This document shows, one piece after another, positions 27,717-36,502 of a stretch of DNA of 50,846 bases; the stretch's first letter is position 1; each line of letters starts with the position of its first letter. The stretch is from positions 1 to 50,846 of the forward strand of contig JAOAFL010000042.1 in NCBI GenBank assembly GCA_026416295.1, written 5' to 3'. The DNA comes from Burkholderiales bacterium. Lineage in GTDB: Bacteria; Pseudomonadota; Gammaproteobacteria; Burkholderiales; SG8-39. A program made the translations under genes and the position numbers. The notes under the pieces were generated by a model. It was not told the origin of the DNA. It worked only from the letters and a program-made list of their open reading frames with translations, and did no database searches.

Positions 27717-28853
27717 GTGAACGCCCCCCGCCTGCCCGGCTCGGTCGGCATCGTCGAAGCGAAAAAAGCGACGTTCGACGAGCCGCTGCGGCTCAAGAGC
27801 GGCGCGGTGCTGCCCGCCTACGAGATCGCCTACGAGACGTACGGTCGGCTGAACGGCGCGCGCTCGAACGCGGTACTCGTGTGCCACGCGCTGAACGCTT
27901 CGCACCACGTGGCCGGGTTCTACGCCGACGACCCCGACAACGTCGGTTGGTGGGACAACATGGTCGGGCCGGGAAAGCCCGTGGACACCGAGCGCTTCTT
28001 CGTCGTCGGCTCGAACTACCTCGGCTCCTGCTTCGGCTCGACCGGGCCGGCCTCGATCAACCCGGCGACGGGGCGCCCCTGGGGCGCGGACTTTCCGCTG
28101 GTCACCGTCGAGGACTGGGTCGCGGCGCAGGCGCGCCTTGCCGACCGGCTCGGCATCGAGCGCTTTGCGGCGGTGATCGGCGGCTCGCTCGGCGCGATGC
28201 AGGCGCTGCAGTGGGCGCTCGCGTTCCCCGAGCGCGTGCGCCACGCGATCGTGATCGCCGGAACGCCCCGGCTTTCGGCGCAGAACATCGCGTTCAACGA
28301 GGTCGCGCGCCAGGCGATCCTCTCGGACCCTGACTTTCACGGCGGGCACTATTACGACAAGGGGGTCGTGCCGCGTCGCGGCCTGCGCATCGCGCGCATG
28401 ATCGGCCACATCACCTACCTCTCCGACGACGCGATGATGGAGAAGTTCGGCCGGCAGCTGCGGCGCGCCGCGCCCGGCTTCGATTTCGACATCGACTTCG
28501 AAGTCGAGTCGTATCTGCGCTACCAGGGCGAGAAGTTTTCGCGCTACTTCGACGCGAACACGTATCTGCGGATCACGAAGGCGCTCGACTACTTCGACCC
28601 GGCGGCCGACTTCGGCGGCGATCTCGCGCGCGCGTTCGCGCGCGCGCGCGCCGACTTCCTCGTCGTCTCGTTCAAGTCCGACTGGCGCTTTCCGCCCGCG
28701 CGCTCGCGCGAGATCGTCAAGGCGCTGCTCGATGCCCGGCGCATCGTCTCGTACCTCGAGATCGACGCGCCGCAGGGCCACGACGCGTTCCTCTTGGACG
28801 ATGCGCGCTACCACGCGGCGCTCGCCGCCTACTTCCGCAACATCGTGCTATGA
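27717..28853 (+). CDS. metX: homoserine O-acyltransferase (MetX type)
   Basis: Activates homoserine with acetyl-CoA (or succinyl-CoA) for methionine synthesis. The 378-residue alpha/beta hydrolase has the catalytic triad Ser157 (GGSLGAM), Asp322 (KSDWRFPP) and His355 (GHDAFL). The substrate loop [17 protein letters not shown] is also typical. Start is a GTG with GGAG six bases upstream. It is preceded by a SAM-II riboswitch and terminator and overlaps metW by ATGA. Acyl donor specificity in the MetX family cannot be told from length or triad, so acetyl versus succinyl is left open. Confidence 0.96.
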   Translation: MNAPRLPGSVGIVEAKKATFDEPLRLKSGAVLPAYEIAYETYGRLNGARSNAVLVCHALNASHHVAGFYADDPDNVGWWDNMVGPGKPVDTERFFVVGSNYLGSCFGSTGPASINPATGRPWGADFPLVTVEDWVAAQARLADRLGIERFAAVIGGSLGAMQALQWALAFPERVRHAIVIAGTPRLSAQNIAFNEVARQAILSDPDFHGGHYYDKGVVPRRGLRIARMIGHITYLSDDAMMEKFGRQLRRAAPGFDFDIDFEVESYLRYQGEKFSRYFDANTYLRITKALDYFDPAADFGGDLARAFARARADFLVVSFKSDWRFPPARSREIVKALLDARRIVSYLEIDAPQGHDAFLLDDARYHAALAAYFRNIVL

Positions 28854-29425
28854 CCGAGGCCGACGCGATCGTCGCGTGGGTCGCGCCCGGCGCGCGCGTG
28901 CTCGACCTCGGCTGCGGCGACGGCGCGCTGCTCAGGCGCCTGTGGGAGGAAAAGCGCGCCCCCGGCTACGGCGTCGAGATCGACGACGCGCACGTGCTCG
29001 AATGCCTGAAGAACGACGTGAACGTCCTGCAGATGGACCTGGAGGACGGCCTGGCCGCTTTCGCCGATCGCTCCTTCGACTGCGTGATCCTGTCCGAGAC
29101 GCTGCAGGCGATCCGCCGTCAGGAGGCGCTCCTGCGCGAGATGCTCCGCGTCGGGCGCGAGGCGATCGTGTCGTTTCCGAACTTCGGCTACTGGCGGCTG
29201 CGGCTGCAGATCGCCTTCGGCGGCCGCATGCCGGTCTCGCCCGAGCTGCCGTACGCGTGGTACGAGACGCCGAACGTGCACCACTGCACGATCGCGGATT
29301 TCGAGGCGCTCGTCGCAAAGCTCGGCCTGCGCGTCCTCGAGCGCCTCGCGCTCACCGGCGGGCGCCGCGTGCGCGCAGCGCCCAACCTCCTCGGCGCGAC
29401 CGCGCTCTACCGCATCAGCGCGTAG
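28850..29425 (+). CDS. metW: methionine biosynthesis protein MetW
   Basis: A 191-residue class I SAM-dependent methyltransferase-like protein. [17 protein letters not shown] is the SAM-binding motif [15 protein letters not shown] and [14 protein letters not shown] are MetW-specific blocks. It partners MetX in many proteobacteria, where the pair is needed for efficient homoserine acylation. It overlaps metX by four bases and is controlled with it by the SAM-II switch. It ends 11 bp from the convergent ampG. Confidence 0.95.
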   Translation: MTEADAIVAWVAPGARVLDLGCGDGALLRRLWEEKRAPGYGVEIDDAHVLECLKNDVNVLQMDLEDGLAAFADRSFDCVILSETLQAIRRQEALLREMLRVGREAIVSFPNFGYWRLRLQIAFGGRMPVSPELPYAWYETPNVHHCTIADFEALVAKLGLRVLERLALTGGRRVRAAPNLLGATALYRISA

Positions 29426-29436
29426 CCGGCGCCGCG

Positions 29437-30681
29437 TCAGCGCCGCGCCTCGAGCGCCTCGATGCGCGCGCGCGCGAGAACGAGCAGCGCAAGACCCGGC
29501 AGCGCGACCGCGAAGGTGAACAGGAAGAACTCGCCCCAGCCGAGCGCGTCGACGAGGTAGCCCGCCGCCGGGCCCACGTAGACGCGCCCGAGCGCCGCGA
29601 GCGCCGAAAGGAGCGCGTACTGCGTCGCCGAGAAGCGCCGGTCGCAGAGCGCCATCAGCAGCGCGACGTAGGCCGCGGTGCCCATCCCGCCGGCGAGGTT
29701 CTCGAGGCCCACCACCGCGACCATCACCGCGTAGTCGCGGCCGGCGGCGGCGAGCCACACGAAGCCGAGGTTGGTCACCGCCTGAAGCAGTCCGAACACG
29801 AGCAACGCGCGGTACAGGCCGAGCCCGGTCATCAGGGCCCCGCCGGCGAGCGCCCCGGCGATCGTCGCCGCAAGGCCGAAGCCCTTGTTCACCGCGCCGA
29901 CCTCGGTGAGGGAGAAACCCGGCCCGCGCAGCAGGAACGCGGTCGTGAGGTTGCCGGCGAACGCATCGCCGAGCTTGTAGAGGACGACGAGCGCAAGGAG
30001 CGCCGCGGCCCCGGGGCGCGCGAAGAACTCGGCGAAGGGTTTTGCGACCGCTTCCTCGAGCGACTTCGGCGGCGCGCCCGACGGCTCCGGCTCGACCGCG
30101 AACCAGGTGGCGATCATGCCGATCGCCATCAGCGCCGCCATCAGCCAGTAGGTCGCCGTCCAGCCGAGCCAGCGGTCGGCGAGGATGAGCGCGCCGGCGC
30201 CCGAGACGAGCATCGCGATGCGGTAGCCGAACACCGAGGCCGCCGCGCCGGCGCCTCGCTCCTCGGGCCGAAGCGAGTCGGCGCGCAGCGCGTCGAACAC
30301 GATGTCCTGCGAGGCCGAAAGGAACGCCACCGCGAACGCGGCGGCGCCGAGCAGCCATGCGGAATCGCGCGGCGAGAGCGTACCCATGAACGCGATCGCC
30401 GCCGCGAGCGCAGCCTGCGTGAGCAGCAGCCAGCCGCGGCGCCGCCCGAGGAAGGGCGGCGCATAGCGGTCCATCAGCGGCGCCCAGAGGAACTTGTAGG
30501 TGTAGGGCTGGCCCACCAGCGCGAACCAGCCGATCGCGACGATGTCCGCGCCCTCGGCGGCGAGCCGCGCCTGGAGCGTGCCGGCGGTGAGCGCAAGCGG
30601 CAAACCGGAGGCGAAGCCGAGCGCGAGCATCAGCAGCATCCGGCGGCTGAGGAGCACCGCGGCGTACGCGGCGAGCGGCAT
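29437..30681 (-). CDS. ampG: AmpG-family muropeptide permease (MFS)
   Basis: An inner-membrane transporter of 414 residues importing anhydro-muropeptides for peptidoglycan recycling. Alternating hydrophobic segments fit about twelve helices. Diagnostic segments are GFASGLPLALTAGTLQARL, YTYKFLWAPLMDRY, SASQDIVFDALRAD, GYRIAMLVSGAGALI and AYVALLMALCDRRFSATQYALLS. The minus strand has TAGAAT (30698-30693) only 11 nt before the ATG, so the leader would be very short. With slt, the mre operon and mrdA/rodA in the same window, wall turnover is well represented. Confidence 0.93.
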   Translation of the reverse strand: MPLAAYAAVLLSRRMLLMLALGFASGLPLALTAGTLQARLAAEGADIVAIGWFALVGQPYTYKFLWAPLMDRYAPPFLGRRRGWLLLTQAALAAAIAFMGTLSPRDSAWLLGAAAFAVAFLSASQDIVFDALRADSLRPEERGAGAAASVFGYRIAMLVSGAGALILADRWLGWTATYWLMAALMAIGMIATWFAVEPEPSGAPPKSLEEAVAKPFAEFFARPGAAALLALVVLYKLGDAFAGNLTTAFLLRGPGFSLTEVGAVNKGFGLAATIAGALAGGALMTGLGLYRALLVFGLLQAVTNLGFVWLAAAGRDYAVMVAVVGLENLAGGMGTAAYVALLMALCDRRFSATQYALLSALAALGRVYVGPAAGYLVDALGWGEFFLFTFAVALPGLALLVLARARIEALEARR

Positions 30682-30692
30682 GGGGCGAGCTG

Positions 30693-30698
30693 ATTCTA
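30693..30698 (-). promoter_or_regulatory. -10 element TAGAAT of ampG, 11 nt from the start codon
   Basis: TAGAAT reads leftward from 30698; the ampG ATG starts at 30681. The predicted transcript begins about four bases before the ATG. The rest of the 135-bp gap to the DUF883 gene shows no clear signal on the plus strand. Confidence 0.45.
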
Positions 30699-30816
30699 CC
30701 CGCGCGAGCGCGCGCGATTGCCGCGCCGCAATATTCGCGGTACCTTAGCGGCCTTGCGTCCGAAGCCGGACCGCGCATTCCTCATTCACGTTCTCAACTC
30801 AACCGAGCGCTACACC

Positions 30817-31131
30817 ATGACGACTGAATCTTCCGCCGTCTCGAAGGAAAAGCTGGTCTCCGACCTCAAGGCGGTCGTGAACGACGCCGAAGAGCTGCTG
30901 CGCGCGAGCGCCGGTCAGGCCGGCGAGCGCCTTGCCGCGGCGCGCGAGCGACTGCAGGCGTCGCTCGCGAGCGCGCGCGCGAAGCTCGCCGACGCCGAAC
31001 GCGTGCTGCTTGACCGCACCCGCGAAGCGGCGCGCGCGACCGACGCGTACGTGCACCAGAACCCCTGGCAGGCGGTCGGCGTCGCCGCGCTGGTCGGGTT
31101 CGTGATCGGTCTGCTGATCGGGCGCCGCTGA
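30817..31131 (+). CDS. DUF883 (ElaB/YqjD-like) ribosome-associated membrane protein
   Basis: A 104-residue protein: an amphipathic, probably coiled-coil N-terminal region (KLVSDLKAVVNDAEELL, ERLAAARERLQASLASARAKL) and a C-terminal membrane anchor beginning after HQNPWQAVGVAA. E. coli homologues YqjD and ElaB tether ribosomes to the inner membrane in stationary phase. It is first in a four-gene module with YqjE-, YqjK- and LETM1-like proteins. The ATG at 30817 gives the family N-terminus; the -10 is not evident. Confidence 0.9.
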   Translation: MTTESSAVSKEKLVSDLKAVVNDAEELLRASAGQAGERLAAARERLQASLASARAKLADAERVLLDRTREAARATDAYVHQNPWQAVGVAALVGFVIGLLIGRR

Positions 31132-31136
31132 CGGCG

Positions 31137-31547
31137 ATGCCCACGGCGCGAGCGGGCGGCGAGACGCCGCGCTCGCCGGTGCGCGCGGCCGCGCGCGCCC
31201 TGCTCGCGTTCGTCGAAACGCGCGCGCGCCTGGCCGCGAGCGAACTCGAAGAGCAGGCGTTGCGGCTTGCCGAGATCGCGCTGTGGCTGCTCGCCGCGGC
31301 GTTCCTGCTCGGCGTCGCGCTCGTCTTCGTCTCGGTCGCGATCGTGCTCGCCGTGCCCGAGGGCGCGCGGCTGTTCGCCGCCGCGCTGCTCGCCGTCGCC
31401 TTCCTCGGCGCGGGCGCCGCGGCGGCGCTCGTCGCGCGCCGTCGCCTCGCCGAGCGGCCGCCGCTGCTTTCTGCGACGCTCGCCGAGCTGCGCGCAGACC
31501 GCGAGCGGTTCTCCGGCGCGCGCGACGCGGGCGGGGGCGCGGCGTGA
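31137..31547 (+). CDS. YqjE-like inner membrane protein (phage-holin superfamily)
   Basis: A 136-residue protein with two hydrophobic helices (IALWLLAAAFLLGVALVFVS and LFAAALLAVAFLGAGAA) in the middle, preceded by RARLAASELEEQALRLAE, the pattern of the YqjE family. Function is not established; it accompanies DUF883 genes in enterobacteria (yqjD-yqjE-yqjK) and here too, five bases after the DUF883 stop. Despite the superfamily name there is no phage context. Confidence 0.85.
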   Translation: MPTARAGGETPRSPVRAAARALLAFVETRARLAASELEEQALRLAEIALWLLAAAFLLGVALVFVSVAIVLAVPEGARLFAAALLAVAFLGAGAAAALVARRRLAERPPLLSATLAELRADRERFSGARDAGGGAA

Positions 31548-31852
31548 TCCGCGCGCGCCTCCTCGCGGCTCGCGAGCGCCGGGCGGCGCTTTGCGCGCGC
31601 GCCGCGGCCGAGCGCGAGGCGCTGGAGGCGCTCCTTGCGCGCACTGATGTCGCGTTGCGTTGGATCGCCCTCGGTCGGGACCTCGGCCGCGCGCTCCTTG
31701 CGCGGCCGTGGCTCGTCGCCTCGGCCGTCGCGCTCGCGGTCGCGCTGCGGCCGCGCCGCGCGCTGCGCTGGGCGGCGGCCGCCTGGTCGGCGGTTCGGGT
31801 TGCGCGCGGGCTCGTGCGCGCCTGGCGGCGCTTTGCGCCGCTCGCCGGCTGA
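31544..31852 (+). CDS. YqjK-like protein
   Basis: A 102-residue basic protein: an arginine-rich helix (LLAARERRAALCARAAAERE) and a hydrophobic stretch (WLVASAVALAVALRP). It corresponds by position and pattern to YqjK, though such short, low-complexity sequences are hard to assign. Start is a GTG overlapping the yqjE-like stop (GTGA, 31544-31547). Confidence 0.7.
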   Translation: MIRARLLAARERRAALCARAAAEREALEALLARTDVALRWIALGRDLGRALLARPWLVASAVALAVALRPRRALRWAAAAWSAVRVARGLVRAWRRFAPLAG

Positions 31853-31853
31853 C

Positions 31854-32177
31854 ATGCGCCCGCCGGCCGCGCTGCGGCGCGCGCTGGAACTGGCCGAGCG
31901 CGAGCGCCGGTTCCTGATCGCCGAGGTCACGCAGATCGCCGGCCTGATGCCGCTTCTCATGAAGCGCAGAAACGGCGGGCGCTGGACGCGCGAGGATCGC
32001 GCGCAGATCGCCGCGCACCTGCGGCGCATGACGCAGCTTTCCCCGTACCTCGTGGTTCTGGTGATGCCGGGAGGATTCGCGCTCCTGCCGGTGCTCGCCT
32101 GGTGGCTCGACCGGCGCCGGCGGCCGCGCGCGCCTCGCCCCGCCGGTTCCGGCACTCAGCCGGATTCCCAGCGGTAG
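31854..32177 (+). CDS. small LETM1-domain-like membrane protein
   Basis: A 107-residue protein, last in the module, starting one base after the YqjK-like stop. Residues about 1-60 are basic and helical (LKRRNGG-like turn, RWTREDRAQIAAHLRRM); then SPYLVVLVMPGGFALLPVLA forms one hydrophobic segment followed by a polybasic tail. The segment DxxxLRRxxxLSPYxxVLxxPxxxxLLP resembles the core of LETM1, the mitochondrial ion-homeostasis protein with a ribosome-binding domain. This is a pattern match only. The 3' end overlaps the convergent xth gene by 22 bp. Confidence 0.7.
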   Translation: MRPPAALRRALELAERERRFLIAEVTQIAGLMPLLMKRRNGGRWTREDRAQIAAHLRRMTQLSPYLVVLVMPGGFALLPVLAWWLDRRRRPRAPRPAGSGTQPDSQR

Positions 32178-32932
32178 TCGATCGTGAGCGGCGCGTGGTC
32201 GGAGAAGCGCCGCCGCTTGTAGATCGCCTCGCGCCAGGCCGTCTCGGCGAGCCGCGGGGTCGCGATCTGGTAGTCGATCCGCCAGCCGACGTTCTTTTCC
32301 CACGCGCGCCCGCGGTTCGACCACCAGGTGTACTGCCCGGGCCGCGGGTTCAGGCGCCGGAACACGTCCACGTACCCGAGCTCCTCGAACACGCGCGTCA
32401 GCCACGCCCGCTCCTCGGGAAGGAAACCGGAGTTCTTCTGGTTCGCGCGCCAGTTGGTGAGGTCGATCTCGCGGTGCGCGATGTTCCAGTCGCCGCAGAG
32501 CAGGATCTCGCGCCGCGCGCGCCGCAGCCGCGCAAGGTGCGGCAGGAACGCCTCCATGAAGCGGTACTTGGACGCCTGCCGGTGCGGGCCGGCCGAGCCG
32601 GAGGGTAGATACACCGAGATCACCGAAAGGTCGCCGAAGCGCGCTTCCAGGTAGCGCCCTTCGGCGTCGAATTCGTCGGCGCCGAAGCCGCGCACCACCG
32701 CCTGGGGCTCGGCGCGGCAGTAGAGCGCCACCCCGGCGTAGCCCTTTTTCCGCGCGCAGTGAAAATACGCGCGCATCCCCTTCACCGCGAACGCGTCGGC
32801 GGCGAGGTCGGATTCCTGCGCCTTGATCTCCTGCAGGCAGACGAAATCGGCCTTGTGCGCGGCAAGCCACGCGAACAGCCCCTTTTTCGCCGCCGAGCGG
32901 ATGCCGTTCGCGTTGAGCGTGACGACGCGCAA
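32156..32932 (-). CDS. xth: exodeoxyribonuclease III (AP endonuclease)
   Basis: Repairs abasic sites and removes 3' blocks. The protein has TLNANGIRSAAKKG at the N-terminus, the catalytic Glu in LQEIKAQ, GDWNIAHREIDLTNW, YTWWSNRGRAWEKNVGWRID and SDHAPL at the end: all EEP-family motifs. No ATG or GTG lies near the conserved start; the TTG at 32932-32930 gives the family N-terminus (RVVTLNANG) and a 258-residue product, so it is preferred although TTG is rare. The pyrE stop lies 14 bp upstream, implying one transcript and low translation. Confidence 0.92.
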   Translation of the reverse strand: MRVVTLNANGIRSAAKKGLFAWLAAHKADFVCLQEIKAQESDLAADAFAVKGMRAYFHCARKKGYAGVALYCRAEPQAVVRGFGADEFDAEGRYLEARFGDLSVISVYLPSGSAGPHRQASKYRFMEAFLPHLARLRRARREILLCGDWNIAHREIDLTNWRANQKNSGFLPEERAWLTRVFEELGYVDVFRRLNPRPGQYTWWSNRGRAWEKNVGWRIDYQIATPRLAETAWREAIYKRRRFSDHAPLTIDYRWESG

Positions 32933-32946
32933 CGGACTCGCGACCG

Positions 32947-33636
32947 TCAGGCGCCGGCCGGCGTCGCGACGCCGCCGTGCGCCGCCGACCAGGCCGCCGG
33001 CGCGTTGAGGAACTTCTCCACCTCGGCGACCTGCGCCGCCGCGAGGTAGTTCGTTTCCTTCGCGACGCGCAGCACGTCCCACCAGGTGGCGAGGTAATGC
33101 AGCCGCACGCCGAGATCGGCCAGCACCTTGCGCGACTCCGGGAAGATGTCGTAGAAGAAGTTCACGTACACGTGCTCGACCACCGCGCCCGCCTCGCGCA
33201 GCGCGCGGCAGAAGTGGATCTTCGAGCGCCCGTCGGTCGTGAGGTCCTCGACGAGCAGCGTGCGCGCTCCTTCGCGGATGTCGCCCTCGATCTGCGCGTT
33301 GCGTCCGAACCCCTTCGGCTTCTTGCGCACGTACTGCATCGGCAGCGCGAGCCGCTCGGCGATCCACGCGGCGTAGGGGATGCCGGCGGTCTCGCCGCCG
33401 GCGACCACGTCGAACTGCTCGAAGCCGGCGTCGCGCGCGAGCGTCGTCAGCGCGAACTCGACCAGCTGCGCGCGGATGCGCGGATAGAAGATCAGCTTGC
33501 GGCAGTCGATGTAGACCGGGCTCGCCCAGCCGGAAGTGAAGATGAACGGCTTGCCCTCGGAGAACAGCACCGCCTTCACCTCGAGCAGCATCTTCGCGGT
33601 GGTCTGCGCGATGAACGCGCGGTCGGCCGAATGCAT
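32947..33636 (-). CDS. pyrE: orotate phosphoribosyltransferase
   Basis: Makes orotidine monophosphate from orotate and PRPP in pyrimidine synthesis. The 229-residue protein has [31 protein letters not shown] and the PRPP-binding loop [12 protein letters not shown]. Start is the ATG at 33636. On the minus strand TACAAT (33650-33645) lies 8 nt before it, predicting a leaderless message and so no classical leader attenuator such as that of enteric pyrE. Confidence 0.96.
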   Translation of the reverse strand: MHSADRAFIAQTTAKMLLEVKAVLFSEGKPFIFTSGWASPVYIDCRKLIFYPRIRAQLVEFALTTLARDAGFEQFDVVAGGETAGIPYAAWIAERLALPMQYVRKKPKGFGRNAQIEGDIREGARTLLVEDLTTDGRSKIHFCRALREAGAVVEHVYVNFFYDIFPESRKVLADLGVRLHYLATWWDVLRVAKETNYLAAAQVAEVEKFLNAPAAWSAAHGGVATPAGA

Positions 33637-33644
33637 GGCGCGGC

Positions 33645-33650
33645 ATTGTA
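33645..33650 (-). promoter_or_regulatory. -10 element TACAAT of pyrE, 8 nt from the start codon
   Basis: TACAAT reads leftward from 33650; the pyrE ATG begins at 33636, so transcription should begin at or next to the A of the ATG. Confidence 0.55.
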
Positions 33651-33665
33651 CCGGGGCGCGCGCGC

Positions 33666-33671
33666 TAGAAT
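33666..33671 (+). promoter_or_regulatory. -10 element TAGAAT of the DUF4124 gene
   Basis: TAGAAT 29 nt before the ATG at 33701; GGAG at 33691-33694 is a good ribosome binding site. It is divergent from the pyrE -10 with only 15 bp between the two hexamers. Confidence 0.5.
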
Positions 33672-33700
33672 CACGCCGGCCGATTCTTCCGGAGCCGCCG

Positions 33701-34312
33701 ATGCGCCGCCTCGCCCTGTTCTCTGCCCTGGCGCTCGCACCGCTCGCCGCGGGTGCGCAGGTCTCTTACCGCTGCGTCGGCGCCGACGGCAAGAAGTACT
33801 ACGGCCAGACGATCCCGTCGCAGTGCGTCGGCCAGCCGGTCGAGCAGCTCGGGCCCGACGGGCGGGTGCAGAAGCGCATCGCCCCGGCCCCGGCGGGCGG
33901 CGCGCCGGCCGCGCGGCCGCCGCAGACCGAGGAGGAGAAAAAGCGCGAGGCGATGCTGAAGGAGCAGGCGCGGCGCGACAGGGCGCTGCTTGCGACCTAC
34001 ACGAGCGAGGCCGACATCGAGGCGGCGCGCCGGCGCGCGCTCGCCGACAACGAGCAGGCGGTGAAGGAGACCGAGGGGCGGCTCGCCGCGCTCAAGAAGC
34101 GCCAGGGCGAGCTGCTGAAGGAGATGGAGTTCTACCAGGGCAAGAACAAGCCGCCGGCCAAGCTCGAGCAGGAGCTGCGCGACACCCAGTTCTCGCTCGA
34201 GACGCAGGCGAAGCTGCTCGAGCAAAAGCGCCGCGAGGTGGACGCGATCAACGCGCGCTACGACGACGACCGGCGGCGGTTCCTCGAGCTGACGCGCGGC
34301 GCGAAAAAATAG
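33701..34312 (+). CDS. DUF4124-domain periplasmic protein with coiled coil
   Basis: A 203-residue exported protein of unknown function. A signal peptide ([20 protein letters not shown]) precedes a short DUF4124-type domain: [24 protein letters not shown] has the two cysteines and the Y-x-C-x-D-x-x-G-x pattern of this family. From about residue 75 to the end is a charged, helical region rich in Glu, Lys and Arg ([20 protein letters not shown]), a likely coiled coil. Proteins of this type are common in betaproteobacteria, often single-gene units as here, between pyrE and gatB. Confidence 0.85.
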   Translation: MRRLALFSALALAPLAAGAQVSYRCVGADGKKYYGQTIPSQCVGQPVEQLGPDGRVQKRIAPAPAGGAPAARPPQTEEEKKREAMLKEQARRDRALLATYTSEADIEAARRRALADNEQAVKETEGRLAALKKRQGELLKEMEFYQGKNKPPAKLEQELRDTQFSLETQAKLLEQKRREVDAINARYDDDRRRFLELTRGAKK

Positions 34313-34321
34313 CGCGTCGCC

Positions 34322-35755
34322 TCAGCCGGCGAGCTTCGCGCGCAGGATCTCGGCGACTTGCGCCGGGTTCGCGGCGCCGCGGCTCGCCTTCATCACCTGG
34401 CCGACGAGCGCGTTCAGCGCGCGCTCGCGGCCGGCGCGGAAGTCGGCGACGAGCTTCGGATTCGCCGCGATCGCCTGCTCGACGAGCCCCTCGAGCGCCG
34501 CCCGGTCGCTCACCTGCGCGACGCCGAGCGCCGCGATCAGCGCGTCGGCGTCCTCGGCGCGCGCGCGCATCGCCGCGAGCACCTCTTTGGCCCCCTTGTG
34601 CGACACGGTGCCGTCGTGCACGCGCTCGAGGAGCCGCGCGAGGCGCTCGGGCGCGATCGGCACCGCATCGAAGTCGAGCCCGGCGTCGTTCAGCAGCGCG
34701 GCGATCTCGCCGTTCACCCAGTTGGCGACGAGCTTTGCCGGCGCGCGCGCGGCGGCGAGCGCCCGCTCGAAGTAGTCCGCCTTTTCGCGCGATTCGGTGA
34801 GCAGCGCCACATCGTAGGCCGACAGCCCGTGCTCGGCGGCGTAGCGCGCGCGTCGCGCCGCGGGAAGCTCCGGCATCTCGCGGCGCACGCGCTCGATCTC
34901 GTCTTCGGCGAGCACGAGCGGCAGCAGGTCCGGGTCGGGGAAATAGCGGTAGTCGTGCGCCTCTTCCTTGCCGCGCAGCGGCCGCGTCTCGTCGCGCGCC
35001 GGATCGTAGAGCCGCGTCTCCTGCAGGATGCGCCCGCCCTCTTCGAGGATCGCGATCTGGCGCCGCGCCTCGTACTCGATCGCGCGCTCGAGAAAGCGGA
35101 ACGAGTTGAGGTTCTTGATCTCGCAGCGCGTGCCGAGCCCGGGTTCGCCCGCGCGGCGCACCGAGACGTTCGCGTCGCAGCGAAACGACCCTTCCTGCAT
35201 GTTGCCGTCGCAGATCTCGATCCAGCGCACGAGCGCGTGCAGCGCGCGCGCGTAGGCCGCCGCCTCGCGCGCGCCGCGCAGATCCGGTTCGGTGACGATC
35301 TCGAGGAGCGGCGTGCCGGCGCGGTTGAGGTCGATCCCGGTCATGCCGCGCCTGTCCTCGTGCAGCGACTTGCCGGCGTCTTCCTCCAGGTGCGCGCGCG
35401 CGATGCGCACGGTCTTTTCGCCCGCCGGCGTCGCGATCGCGAGCGCGCCGCCCTCGACGATCGGCTGCTCGTACTGGCTGATCTGGTAGCCTTTCGGCAG
35501 GTCCGGGTAGAAGTAGTTCTTGCGCGCGAACACCGAACGGCGGTTGATGCGAGCGCCGATCGCCAGACCGAAGCGGATCGCGAACTCCACCGCGCGCGCG
35601 TTCGGCACCGGAAGCACCCCGGGCAGCGCGATGTCGATCGCCGACGCCTGCGTGTTCGGCGGCGCGCCGAACGCGGTCGGCGCCCCCGAGAACATCTTGC
35701 TGCGCGTGGCGAGCTGCGCGTGCGTCTCGATGCCGACGACCACTTCCCAGTCCAT
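34322..35755 (-). CDS. gatB: Asp-tRNA(Asn)/Glu-tRNA(Gln) amidotransferase subunit B
   Basis: Kinase/amidotransferase subunit of GatCAB, which converts mischarged Asp-tRNA(Asn) or Glu-tRNA(Gln). The 477-residue protein begins [13 protein letters not shown], then [52 protein letters not shown] and a C-terminal YqeY-like domain ending [15 protein letters not shown]. It is the last gene of gatC-gatA-orf-gatB; the preceding orf ends six bases upstream. Confidence 0.97.
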   Translation of the reverse strand: MDWEVVVGIETHAQLATRSKMFSGAPTAFGAPPNTQASAIDIALPGVLPVPNARAVEFAIRFGLAIGARINRRSVFARKNYFYPDLPKGYQISQYEQPIVEGGALAIATPAGEKTVRIARAHLEEDAGKSLHEDRRGMTGIDLNRAGTPLLEIVTEPDLRGAREAAAYARALHALVRWIEICDGNMQEGSFRCDANVSVRRAGEPGLGTRCEIKNLNSFRFLERAIEYEARRQIAILEEGGRILQETRLYDPARDETRPLRGKEEAHDYRYFPDPDLLPLVLAEDEIERVRREMPELPAARRARYAAEHGLSAYDVALLTESREKADYFERALAAARAPAKLVANWVNGEIAALLNDAGLDFDAVPIAPERLARLLERVHDGTVSHKGAKEVLAAMRARAEDADALIAALGVAQVSDRAALEGLVEQAIAANPKLVADFRAGRERALNALVGQVMKASRGAANPAQVAEILRAKLAG

Positions 35756-35761
35756 GCGCGG

Positions 35762-36502
35762 CTACCTTTGCGGGCGAAGCAGAAAGCAGTTGCCGCGCCG
35801 ATCGACGAGCATCGGCTCGAGATAGCCTTGCGAGCCGCAGTGCGCGGCGCAGCCCGCGGCGGTGACGCGCACGAACGGGCCGAGATCGCGAAACAGCACC
35901 GTGCAGTCGCCGGCCGCAAGACGCAGCCCCCCCTCCTGCGGCTGCTGCTCGAGGTCGGCGAGGTGGCAGGGATGCTCGGCCGGCGCGACGCGCGAGCGCC
36001 ACTCGAAGCCGCGCAACCGCCCGCTCTCGGCGACGTAGGCGAGGCTTGCGCGGTAGCGGCCCTCGACGACCTCGCAGCGCACGCTCGCCTCGTACCGATC
36101 CATCGACGGAAAGCGGGCCTGCAGCTCGAAGTGCTCGCGCACCTGACCGGCCGGGCCGTAGCGCGTGCCGCGGAACACGCCGCCCGACCAGGTGCCCTGC
36201 AGCGTCGCGAGCGGCGGCCGGCCGTAGAGGATGGGCGTGGACCCCTCGCGAAGGTGCGTCACCCCGAGCTGCTTGCTGCGCTCGCCCTCCAGATAGCGCT
36301 GCTGAAGCGCCGGCAGCAGCACGTAGTCGCCGGTGACGCGCGCCGAGCCGTCGGGCTGCGGCACCGCGTACAGGTTCATCACTGCCGCCCGCCCGCCGAA
36401 GTGTCCGAGCAGTTCCTGCGCCTCGACGCCCGGCTCGGCCGCCGCCGCGCCGCCGGCGGCGAGCGCCCAGAGCAGCGCGGCGCAACGCGTTTCGCGCCTC
36501 AC
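35762..36502 (-). CDS. secreted protein of unknown function inserted between gatA and gatB
   Basis: I do not recognise a family. The 246-residue product starts at a GTG overlapping the gatA stop (GTGA) and ends six bases before gatB, so it is co-translated with the amidotransferase genes. The N-terminus is a signal peptide ([18 protein letters not shown]). The mature part has six cysteines, including HPCHL, GDCTV, GCAAHC and GNCFLL, enough for disulfides in the periplasm. [10 protein letters not shown] recalls a C-x3-CG pattern seen in several small periplasmic proteins, but this is not a firm match. Segments such as [15 protein letters not shown] suggest beta structure. A link to tRNA amidation is unlikely given its location outside the cytoplasm. 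Confidence 0.75.
   Translation of the reverse strand: MRRETRCAALLWALAAGGAAAAEPGVEAQELLGHFGGRAAVMNLYAVPQPDGSARVTGDYVLLPALQQRYLEGERSKQLGVTHLREGSTPILYGRPPLATLQGTWSGGVFRGTRYGPAGQVREHFELQARFPSMDRYEASVRCEVVEGRYRASLAYVAESGRLRGFEWRSRVAPAEHPCHLADLEQQPQEGGLRLAAGDCTVLFRDLGPFVRVTAAGCAAHCGSQGYLEPMLVDRRGNCFLLRPQR

Noticed and set aside
31137-31547. 'Phage holin' gene as a sign of prophage
   Set aside because: The protein fits the YqjE family and sits in the yqjD-E-K order; no other phage gene is near.
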